DNA of 64,000 nt from Norana najaformis. Its lineage: Eukaryota > Annelida > Clitellata > Crassiclitellata > Hormogastridae. Shown here piece after piece: positions 12,291-23,600 of the stretch (positions are counted from its first letter, which is position 1; every line of letters starts with the position of its first letter). The stretch lies in NCBI GenBank assembly GCA_964023275.1, contig OZ029921.1:17086204-17150203 (forward strand). The letters run 5' to 3'. Position numbers and translations under genes: made by a program. The notes under the pieces are model-generated. The model was not told where the DNA came from. It was given only the letters and a program-made list of their open reading frames with translations, and made no database searches.

Positions 12291-12548
12291 ATATCGCCTC
12301 GACTCTTTCATATAATATATATACAGTATATGAAAATCTCCGAAATTTATTAGCGCCAACATATGCCGAAACCAAACGCCAGCGCTACATAAAATCAAGT
12401 CCGCAAAAGCCAGGTTGTTTGGTTGGTTTCGGTGCCAGGTCAGAATCCGGGAAGGGTGGGGGTCAAACCAACATTGTGCTACAATATAATTTTTCTTCAG
12501 GATAATTTTTTGACTTCCTGAGGGATCATAAATACCTCGGGGCAAAAA

Positions 12549-12587
12549 AGAATAATAATAATAGATCAGATCTAATAATAATAATAC

Positions 12588-12661
<74 letters not shown>
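12549..12661. repeat. (AAT)n trinucleotide microsatellite
   Basis: An almost pure AAT run of about 110 bases, with a few interrupting units near 12565-12600. The long poly-Leu and poly-Ile frames across it are translations of the repeat and not genes. Confidence 0.95.
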
Positions 12662-12662
<1 letters not shown>

Positions 12663-13259
12663 CAAATTTATATTTCAAATATACTAAATAATAAGATTTA
12701 TTATGCCCTAACTGCATTGTCTTCTGAATCTGGCGCAAACTAGCCTACCTAGAATCAGCTCTGGTTCACAAACAGACTTAATGGGACCTTTTACCATTAA
12801 TACTCAATAAAATCAGATTATCATTATGCGCAGGTTAAGACATAAACCTCACAAGCCGAAATGGGGAGGCCTTTAGCGTATAATGTAACTGGCGCAGCCA
12901 CTGAGCTAAATGGCGAAATTCTATAGGGGTACAATAATTATTATTATTATATAATCATAAGGACCTATATTATTGGTCCTTCCTTCCATCAAACTCTAGA
13001 GGGCATGTCTTCGTTCTCAGCATGGATGTGAGCCCCTCAAGCCGACCAATGACCGATTTGATTGAATGCTTAGCATCTGTCTCGGCCATTGAGTTTCCGT
13101 TTACTGTTGTTGTTTACTGTTTACCATAGCAAACTCTGTCATTCTGCAAGTAAAGTTGTCTTCCAAGTTTCGTCAGGTTTTAATCTCTTACACTTATTAA
13201 ACATCGCATTATGACTTGTAAACGAGCTTGCCTGAAAATACGTTATAAATGTTCATATA

Positions 13260-13440
13260 ACGCCTCGCAGAATGGATTCCTTGGCACCGTCCATCAAGCG
13301 TGAAATTATTCGTCACGTGGTGTGAGCACGTGCCCTGTCGTTGTCATGGCAGTTGAGTTTGTTGTGGCGCTCTCGCTTCGCTCTGGTTCTGTCGCTGCGT
13401 CTTGTATCAGTCTTATGCTAGCTAATACAAAGATGTTAAA
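13260..13440 (+). promoter_or_regulatory. Candidate promoter zone with two CACGTG E-boxes
   Basis: This stretch is visibly richer in G, C and CpG than its surroundings. It carries two canonical CACGTG boxes at 13314-13319 and 13327-13332. It lies between the minus-strand DUSP12 gene and the plus-strand giant gene whose ATG is at 14615, so it could serve either or both. A 5' UTR intron is possible: a good acceptor (tttctttccag) ends at about 14570. The assignment is inferred from position and composition only. Confidence 0.35.
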
Positions 13441-13737
13441 TAGTTTCAAACAATTGGATTAGGTAGGAACCAGTTGTGGTATTTGCCTTCCATTCAGTCT
13501 AATCTCATTTGAAGATCTCTATTTAGGTGAATCGGTAATGGTGTTCTGCACATGGAACGATTTTGTACATACTTTGAGAGAGCGCTGTCAGCTGCCGAAC
13601 GTCACGCCCTGAAGCACTCGATTACCGAGTCTTCCAATTTTTATTTGAAGAGCCTACGTAATTGGCCCGAATCTTTTAGACTGCAAAAATTTGTGTAGTC
13701 TGATTAATCGAGTTTCTCTGGTGGTGCACTTATTATA

Positions 13738-14300
13738 ATTATAATCGCAAACTTGGTATTTCTACAGCGCCCAACGAAAGCTATGTCGCGGAAACTAAAC
13801 TATTTATAGGCGCTCAGTCAAAACAAAGTCGATAGGCAGGAAAGTTCAGAATCGGTTGTAGGTCGAAATCCAAGAGTCAGGCAGGCATACAGTAAGATGG
13901 CTGGTGTTTGGAATTGGAGTAGAAAGAGATATAAAGGGGAGAGGAAGAATCAGGATAGGATTTGTGGAAGAGGAATGTTTCCAGTTTTTGAGTGAAAACA
14001 GAAAGTGTTGGTGAGTTTGTATGACGGGTCAGATAATTGTTGTAATTCTGGTGGAAGTTCATTCTAAAGGGGTGGAGCAGCTATGGCTATGGAGCAATTT
14101 CCAACTTTTAAGCATGAGGTGACCAGAGGGCAGAGAAGCATTAGGAGCAGGTTAAATGGAGTAGTTGGATTCTAAATTACTGATGAAGATAAGTGGGTTG
14201 GGAAAATTGAAGAGTGTTATAGGTAAGTTACAGGACTTTGTACTCTATTCGTTTAGGTATTTTAAGGCAGTGTAGTGATTTGAGAATGATGTGATGCTGT
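13738..14300 (-). mobile_element. LINE 3' region, family A (copy 2)
   Basis: Shares with the copy at 11611-12290 the ordered blocks tttctacagcgcccaacgaa (13759 on), ggcgctcagtcaaaacaaa, and the complement of the ORF2 end. Point changes and small deletions are frequent, so it is older than the 58408 fragment. It lies between the candidate promoter and the first coding exon of the giant gene. Confidence 0.65.
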
Positions 14301-14614
14301 TTGGGGGTTTTGGTGACAGCATGAGCGAGAACGTTCTAGATTGCTTGAAGGAGGCTTATTTGGGTGGTGTCTATATTCAGGAAAAGTGAGTTGACCAGCA
14401 TGATATGTATAAAGTGTAACTCTGGTAGGCTTGCTGTAGCTTTTGTGTAGGTGTTAGTGCATTTATGGAAGCTTTACTAATGGCGGTTTATTCAAGCGAC
14501 ATGATCGGGAATAAAGTGAAAACATAATTTTTTGTACAGAATACTTAGCATGTTTAGTATTTCTTTCCAGGTAAAAAGTAAAGTTTTTTGCTTTGTTTGG
14601 TGACATTGAAAAAA

Positions 14615-17600
14615 ATGGGCTCTGGGGCTTCAATGCAAGCGGAACAACCACAGCGGCAGTCAAGGCCGGAGGGAGAAAAGGGAGAAGGGAATGACTCAAA
14701 AGGAAAGAGTCAGACTAAAAAGGTTGAAATTGTTACTACATATGCAAGTGTGAATCCTGTATCAAGCATATCACATGTGATAAAGAGGCCAGAATGGCGA
14801 GATGCACTGAAAAACAAGGATCTGTCTCACTTTCTTCACCGGAAGATGAAAGCTGCAGCACTTGGTTTGTGTATACATTTATAAAAGTATTCACTATTAG
14901 CAGCAGACACTAACATAACTAGGAAGTTCTGGACATGATCTCTGGTAGTAAAACACATCAACTGTGGCTTATCTACAGACAACATAGATAGCAAACCTAT
15001 AAACAGATGGCAAGTGTTGTCAGGGAAAGTATGTTTATGAACTTTCAAGCTAAATATTGTTGGCAGACAATAACATTAAGAACAGTTTTGTAAGAAAGTA
15101 CATTTTTATAAAGTGGCTCAAAATAAATATTTGCTTAATAATAAAAATGATAGCTAAGTAACAGAATGGTTAGGAGAATATAAGGTGGTGCTGTTTGGAG
15201 TAACTTTCAAGACCAAAGTTACATGTATTTCTCAAATTTACGAGTCTGATATTAGAAAACCTGTATTTTTTTAATACAAATAGCATAAAATCCATGATTT
15301 AATCAGTTGTCTTTCAGGTTTGAAATATTGCTCTAAAATTTAATGTCATTGCAGTAGTCAGTATTATGTTGGGGAACTCAAAGGGATAGTTATTGTGTAA
15401 ATGATAGCATTCATATTGGGGATTATGTTTTCATTTTTGCTTCTATAACGCATTGTGCTTTGGGGCCCACTGAAACTTTGCTAAGTTCTGTAAAGTTGCT
15501 AAAAACTCATTTTGTACATTAAGACTTGCTGTGTAAAATTAACTGAACAGGGAAAAGTGTATTTATTAGTTACTGTTTCCAACTCAGGTCGAAAGAGTGC
15601 TTGCAAAGTTGAAATTAAAAGAACGGGCTTCACAATTCAACATATTAAGATCTGTGAGGGTCAGGTTAGTCAAAAATCAAAGTCAGATCACAACTTTAGT
15701 CTTCTTTCTCATTGAATTTATTTAAGGCAGTGTAATGTAATGTAAGGTAATATGACTGATGTAGTTCAGTGTTATGTGAGTTGAGGTGAATGGATATTCA
15801 TATGGAAACTTTTAAAAATCTGTTGTAGGCTGATTTGTGTAAGTGTCATTCTCTTTCTCATTTCTTTCTTTTGTGTCAATTAAGAACTTTTCAAAAGGTC
15901 CTCTGTCTTACTTTTTCTTTTCCAGCACTTCTGACTCCATTTCTCTGATTTTGTTACTAGTGCTTTGATAGAACTAGAGGTCTGATTGTAATATATCATG
16001 CCTGACACCTGTTGAGCTGACAATGGGCAAAGTTTTTTCAACACAATTTTCTCTGTCACCAAAACAGTAAAATTTAGTACTGAAATCTTGTGCTCAACTG
16101 GTCCTCTGTCTACGGCTTTAAATGGTCTCTGGCTAGTGGGAAGGAAAAGAATGCCTCCATGAATTCCACTCATGTTGGATATGGCAGACTTGAATTATTT
16201 ATGTTGCAATTTCTTTGCTGTTGGTCTTTATGTTATGGGTATTGGTTATGTACGGCATGGTGGTCTGTCGGTAACGCATTTGGTCAATGATCATGCAGTT
16301 GCGGGTTTGACTCCGTGTAGTGACCCTGGGCAAGTTGTTTGCGCACACCGTGCCTGTGTCACCAAGCTGTATAATTTCGTACCAGTGTAAGCTGGGAAGC
16401 AAACAGCAAGTCCTGCGATGCACTTGCCCCGTGTCCATGACCTTGGGATTCGTCCATTGCCAGTTCAAGGGCCTAAATAAAATGAAATGAGCACCTCCCC
16501 TGTGTCTCACTTGTGAGATATGGCATACTTTACTTTTACTTTATGGTAGTGTCTGTGATTGTTGGACAGCATTAATTTCAGTCTGCTCTGATGAATGAGC
16601 TCTGTTAAATTAAATGAATTTAATGGGTTATGATTAATGACTTGAATCAAATTTATGTTGAGTAATTTAGTATACATGTATATTCATAAATGTGCCTGTG
16701 AATGAGAAAACCATGATAAAGTTGGCAAAAATAAAAACTGAGTTTGATACTGCAATAGATTGGGCTGGAATTGCTGAGTATTTCGAAGAAAGCCACACGT
16801 TTTTATCACAAATAATAAAAAGTTATAATTTTTTAAAGATGGAGGTGTCTTTGCAACCCTCTTTGAGAAATTGCAAGTTAAAGTTTGCCATAGCTAGGAC
16901 CCAAACTAAGTCACTGTGCCCTAGGGGCATAAATGTTTATGTGAATAGTTAATTGGAGCATATATTTATGTCTCTAAGGCCATCATTAATGAAATCATCA
17001 TAAAAACTGGTTAAGACAAATATTTATATGACTTGTTCATGTGCATAATTATCAATGTACATGACTTCAACTTGGGGCACTAAGGAACATGTTAAATTAA
17101 GTTTAGTTGCGGGGCATCATGATAAATTGAAAATGAAAATATTTAGACAGCAAAATTCTACATAGAGACATGTAGTTTAATAGCTAACACAACAAGGAAT
17201 ATGCAAGGAACTCATTTTAACCCATTTTATGCCTACTTGCCTTCTGAGCACATTTCTCACAAATTCACTTTATTAATTTTATGAGGGTTTTCTCAGGCGC
17301 AACCACAATTACGAACTTATGAATGCTTTCAATTCAACAGTTTTATGAGAACATTATGCAGCAAAAGAATAGAATCATGTACAGGTACTGATGCAGTTCA
17401 GTTATAGGTAATTATATTCCAAGGATCTAACAAATGATAGATTCATCAGTAATTGTTTTTGGTGGGCTACAGCTTATGCCAGTGTGAAGATGAATGTTTA
17501 TGTCAAACCTTAAAGTGCCCTAAAAGTCTATTAATTTGAAGGTATTGACAGCTATAATGCTGATTATGCAGGTGAAAGTGAACGATAATGATAGAATGAT

Positions 17601-20600
17601 CACCATGGTCTGTTTTTTTTCAGAGAGCCTAGGTCAGTTTGGATTTAAATAAATGTGAACAGTTTTATTTTATTGTTTTTAGGTTGTCACATTTCACTGG
17701 AATGATCCTGAAAACAAAGGATTTAATGTAATACAGGTAAGATTTAATGCAACAGAGATAAGAATTTAGTTGATGCAGTTTTTAAGTGCATTTGATTATC
17801 ATCCTAATCCACTACCCATCTAAGGAAACTCTAAACAACTCAAGGCTTAACAATATGATATTTACTGATTTACTGTTAAGACATTACACTATTTGAAGAC
17901 AGGTCAGAAACTAGGATATAATGTAAAACTGGTCTTTATTACCATCATTTCTTAATGCGATGCTAGATATTCATTTGACCCTCAGAATGAAAACTGGTTA
18001 AGTGACTAAATTTAATAGTTAGTTGCAACAGTTGAATAGCATGGCTCCCTGGTGGAAACACAGACTTTTCATCTCATGGCTTAAGATTGAATCTATAATG
18101 CTTCTTATACTTTGGACAATGACTTGACAAAGTCAAAGTGATCCGAAGGCCAGACGGCTCAGCTTTTGGAAGACTGTACTGTTTCCTCAGGTGGTGCATG
18201 ATGGTGAAAAGCATCGGGCAGTCGTTGGTGGTTTCCACAGTGGAAAGGTTATATGTAAAGGAATGTTTGAACAGCAATTCAACATGGCAGGAGAATACAG
18301 ATTCACTAGGTCAGTGAATTCTGTTGTGTATGAAAATCATCTTCATGAGTCATTAATTTTTTTAATCTGAACTCACAGCCATAACATAGTCAGAGTAACA
18401 TAGCCATAGTCAGTATGAGTTTTATAATTAATTTCTGTAATTGATTACACATTCAAAACAGTAAGCAGTAAGAAATCTCTCATTTATGGTATGCCATTAT
18501 CATACGTAACCTTTCTAAGTCCAGTGGTTTACTGCAACAATGAATTGTTTGATTTAAGATGACATACTGGGAACTGAGGGGAAAGGTAGTTGAATATGTC
18601 GATGTGGATGTTTGTTCAAAAGCTGCCTCACTACTTTCAAGAATATACTCATTAACTTCGATTTTTTATCATTAAATCAAACATTTTTGTATATATATGC
18701 CCATATTTATGAACATCATGATTTGCACAAGAGATATTAGCTCAATTACATTTTTCTCACTGCTGTTGTGAAGCAATTACTACATGTACCAATGACTGGC
18801 TAACTGGTTCTGAGTAAATGGATGTCTTTTTAAAATATTCATGTCTTGTTTATTGCATATTATATTATATATATGTATATGTGTGTATATATATGGTTAT
18901 ACATGTATTTATATGTGTATATATGTGGATGTACATTATGAGTATTAAAGTACTCTGTTTCCTGTCAGAGTATCATTGTGGGATTAATTTCTGACTTCTT
19001 ATAATGTTGCAAGCTATTAATTATTGATTTCATCCATCTGGTGTTTTCTGGACCAGTGGCTTGCAGACTAGAAGTAAAGATAGAATTGATTTTTGCTGAT
19101 GTCTCAATGCAAAACGGACATTTTCAGACTGGCAGAGATCTTGGCCTGTTCTCTAACTGGGTGTATGCTTAGAAGCTCAGAAGTAATATTAGCCAGCAGC
19201 TGTCTTCCTGTCTTGAGTCAACTGGATTGACAGTCACTTTGCTTTACAGTCCATGGGGACCTACTGATCCAGTGCTCATGTATGACAACTTGAGAACTTT
19301 GCACGCATGCTTTCTCATGCCTTGTTGCAGCTTGTGGAACATTCTTACACTGAAAAGCTTAACTTAACCAGTGGAACCAGCTCAAGAAGCATTTTCAAAT
19401 AATCTTAAGTTGAACCGCGTTAGAACATTGGAACATTTAGAACATTAAACTTTGGAAGAGGGGCAGTGATTATCAACCAGTTGTAAAGCCAAGTATTGTT
19501 AATATTAAAATTTTTAAACTTTGCAAAAAAGTGAAAAAAATGCCGTAATACATTTACAGTTTTCTTTGCTGGGCAAACCCAAAATTCAGAACTTTATATC
19601 TGGACCTATGCTAATGATGTATAATTTTATATTTGTTCAATTTGCAAAGATCTGATGGGTTATGCTGGAAAAAGTAGGGAAGGGATTATTGTTATTATTA
19701 TTATTGTTATTATTATTTTGCATTTGTTATGCACGCAATAAATCTGAATCTGAGGCACGAAGCAATTGTGAGTGAAGGACTTTGCTCAAGGTCCCTATAC
19801 AGAAACTGTCTAAAGGGAGGCTCGAACCCGTACTCTCCACGTTACAAGCAGAGTGCTCTGACAATCAGCTACCATGCCCCAGTTGACCCACATTAAAATT
19901 AAAATTCAAAGCTTATAGCTTTACCAGTGGGTTTTCTTTATTATTTGATTTGAGTTTGAGATGGTTTCTTGTTTGCTAGTGCTGGTGTCAAATGTGAGCC
20001 TCTTGTCATAGAGGTCCACCCTCGGCGAGATGTCGAAGCCGTTGTGTCAGACATGGGATTTGAGCCACACCTGATACGACTGGATGAAGGAAATGCAGTC
20101 AAGTGGATATGGAACGACTGTGACGTGCCACATAAGATCACTGAAGCAATATTTAACCTCAAGGATCTGACGTTGAAACCAGTGGCTTCAGACAAGTACG
20201 TGTGAATGATGTCTTCTTGGATATTCACTCAGGTCCAACCTTCAACGCCTTTTCCCACTGGGCTGATATGTGTCGAGAATCTGTTAAGAAACACAATGTG
20301 CTACATGGTTCAGTATAATACAATTTAGAAATTGTGCTATTTATCCTCATTTGCATCCTCTGCAAACATATTTTGAAGTTACTAATATTCAGGGGTAGCA
20401 CAGAATTTTTAACAGCCAAAACTATAATTGCATATTGTCATAAAAATTTGTATAGCAGTATTCAAGATCTTCAAAGAACCAAATCAGAGGTGCTCTCTCT
20501 GCTAGCCTAAATCGTATATGCTATTTTAATTATAATTCTGAACTGTTTAGGGCTTGAGATTATTTACAGAAAGTAATATTTCAAGATTAGATAATTAGAC

Positions 20601-23600
20601 CTGAAACACTATTTTGTGACTCAAATCTGTATGAATTTGAAGATTTTTAGATTTACTTAAATTTAATTTATTTAGGGTCATACCAACTAAAACTGGATCA
20701 TTCCGGAAAGAATTCAAGTAAGCAGTTTTCTTATGTTTACCTTATATAGTGAGCTGTATTTACCTTTTATGGTATTGACATTAGCCATATCATCCTTCCA
20801 GTTTATGGCAAAATAAACATCAGCTCATCTGAAAGAGCAAAAATGTTGAAATGTTGGAGTGGAACTGTGGGACAGTTCTAAAATGTAATTCAAGTTATTT
20901 ATGAACGGGATGTTACTTGTATGATTTTCTGTCATTCTGATCAATTCAGATGTGTGCAAAATCTGTAAACTGAATTCATTGTCCAATAAATGTTCAGATA
21001 TGGAGTTTTAAAAAAAAATTTATAAAAAAGTAGTAGATTTTGACAAGTGATGTGGACTAAACTCACCAATGTGTTGAAACCCCATTTCTGAGTTAAGCTT
21101 TATGCAGTTGTAATTGTAATCAGAAAGTTGTACAGTGCCGCTTCAAGAGAAACTTATGAGAGCCTTAATGATGTTAAATGCCAGTATGTATGAACAGAAC
21201 ATTTATCCATTAGTAAACGTTGCTGAGAAAACTAAGAGTCAGTGGCATGTTCACACACACAAGCAGAGCCCTACCAACAGAATTCCAACTAGAGTTGAAA
21301 GATGACAGCATGTTCAGAGTTCCTGAAGCGCATAACATCAAGGATGAGGAACAACGATAGGCAATAGGTGATGTGATCCACTGCCTGCATAAGTGAAACC
21401 AACTGTCACATGAATTGAAACCTCATTTTTCATCTAATTATTTAGTGATGGAAAAATTCAGAATCCTAGGCTTGTTCTTCTTCATAAACTGCCATTGTAG
21501 TGACACTGTCTTAGATAACCGTGGGCTACAGAAGTAAGCTTGGCTTACTGAGTAAATAGGCACAGGCTACACATGCAGACCTAAGCTGTTACATATTTAT
21601 GAAAGGTGCTTGATGATGCTCACTGATATACATATGTATTCTGGCAGATTGCATAGGCAGTGTTTCCTGCAGTATTTGATGATTAAAGGTAATTTACAAG
21701 TAGCGCTGTAGAAGGAGGTTTGCAAATTTAAATGATACATATATGTTAAAGACATTTATATTGAATGGTAAGACATCACCATGCACCTTTCATAAATATT
21801 TAACAGCTTAAGTCTGCCTGTGTAGCCTGTGCCTATTTACTCAGTAAGCCAAGCTTACTTCTGAAGATGGTAATAATAGATGGTAATAATAGTGTGGAGG
21901 TATGTTGAGTTAATTTTTGTTTATCATTAAGTTTTGTTTTGGGTCACCATGCCTGAACAAACCCTCACAATGTCGGCTAAAGTAAATTCGTGAGAAACAT
22001 GCTCAGGCATAAAATGGACAAAATAAGTTCCTTGCATATTTATTTATATTCTTTGTTGTGTTAGCTATCAGGCTGTAAGTCCTTATGTAGAGTTTTGCTA
22101 TCTAAATATTTTTATTTTCAATTTTATTATGATGTCCAGCAACAAAACTTAATTGAACATGTACCTTTGTGCCAATTTTGAATTCATGTAAATTGATATT
22201 TGTGCAAATGAACATGCATTATTAATCAGTTTTGTATGGAGATTTCATTGATGGCAGCCTCAGAGGCTTATGAATATGTTCCAGTTTACTATTCTCATAA
22301 ACAATCGTGACACCTTTTCACAGTGACTTAGCTTGAGTCAGTTATTGTAAACTTTAACTTGCGATTTCTCAAAAATAGCTGCACAAGCACCTCATTTAAA
22401 AAAATTGTAGCTCTTACTATTTGTGGTAAAAGCATGCAGATTTTACTTGAATATTCTGCTTTTCCAACCCATTCCAGCAGAGTATCAAACTCAATGTTGA
22501 TTTGTGCCGACTTTGTGAGGGTTTTCTCATGCTTGGTCACTTTTTACAAAAAACAAAAGAAAATATATTTTATGAGTTGTTTAAAAATAAAGGATTCTAC
22601 AGCCTTCCCACTTTTGTGGGGTACCAAAATGATGGCTGAAAAACATGTCTGTAGAGCAAAAGATGGAGAATAAGGGATAGTGCTACATAACTTTTGAGTT
22701 TTTTAAATATAGTAGTCAAGCAAAAATTAGAATGTGCATTTTTGTAGAATGTAATTAACTTATTTTCCAGTGTTTAAGAGGTGACTAATTGGCTTATCGG
22801 TAACGCGCTTGCTCACGGAGCTTGCGGTTGCGGGTTCGACTCCGGGTAACGACCTTGGACAAGTTGTTTACGCACATGTGCCTCTGTCACCAAGCAGTAT
22901 AATTTGGTACCGGCGTAAGCTGGGAAGTAAACGGCAAGTCCTGCGATACACTGGCCCCGTGTCCAGGACCTTGGGATTCGTCCATTGCCGGCTCAAGGCC
23001 ATAGAAAAGGAGATGAGCGCCTCCCTATGTTCCTCAGGAACAGGAAAGGACTTTACTAGTCAAGCAAAAATTAGAATGTGCATTTTTGTAGAATGTAATT
23101 AACTTATTTTCCAGTGTTTAAGAGGTGACTAATAGGAGGAATATTTGACCAATTTCCTGGTCCCTACTCAAAATCACACTGCATTAGTTTAATTATACAC
23201 CAAAATCATTGCCAGTAGCTTGAATAGGTTTATAGTACTGGCATTGTTAATTTGCAAACTGACATATTCCTTTCAAATGAGTATGTTTTTCTGGTTTTAG
23301 CAAACCCGGTTTATATTACTTCCAGACTGGAGGGCCATCGCCAGCAGAGAAGAAGACTTGCATAGTACATGTGAGAGAGAGGCAAAGGTATGTCTGTAAC
23401 TAGGAACTGTGAAATATCACTGAAAACTTTCTTGAGCTGCTTCTGTTTACTGAACTGGGTGTATTTGTATATCATGGTGTGGACATCATTAGAGCTATAA
23501 CCGACAGGAATTAAGAAGGTCTTTTGAGTCCAGTGTACGAAACTGCCAGATGGAAGATTATTGTAGATGCTCATCACAGCTGTATTGATGTCTTGTGCTT

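Larger units (their letters stand above)
8758..13250. other. Repeat-rich interval upstream of DUSP12 exon 8637-8757
   Basis: The missing DUSP12 5' exon should be in here or to its right, joining in phase 1 to the exon that starts at 8757. I could not recognise it. What can be seen: an inverted repeat at 9037-9484, LINE fragments at 10221-11240 and 11611-12290, a short telomere-like run (about three CCCTAA-like units) near 10698-10726, and an (AAT)n microsatellite at 12549-12661. Minus-strand open frames at 10014-10160 and 12970-13089 are too short to support as exons. Confidence 0.45.

Noticed and set aside
12282..12738. Long poly-Leu and poly-Ile minus-strand frames
   Set aside because: They translate the (AAT)n microsatellite.
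12970..13089. Minus-strand frame starting MAETDAKHS, considered as DUSP12 exon 1
   Set aside because: No GLYxG-like motif and no convincing donor in the right phase before its stop.
16090..16510. Several overlapping frames of 66 to 103 codons
   Set aside because: They cross the tRNA-SINE at 16259-16506 and show no domain.
16692..16952. A frame of 86 codons similar to one at 22328-22540
   Set aside because: Similarity is explained by both lying in copies of the same TIR element; stops and divergence argue against a protein under selection.
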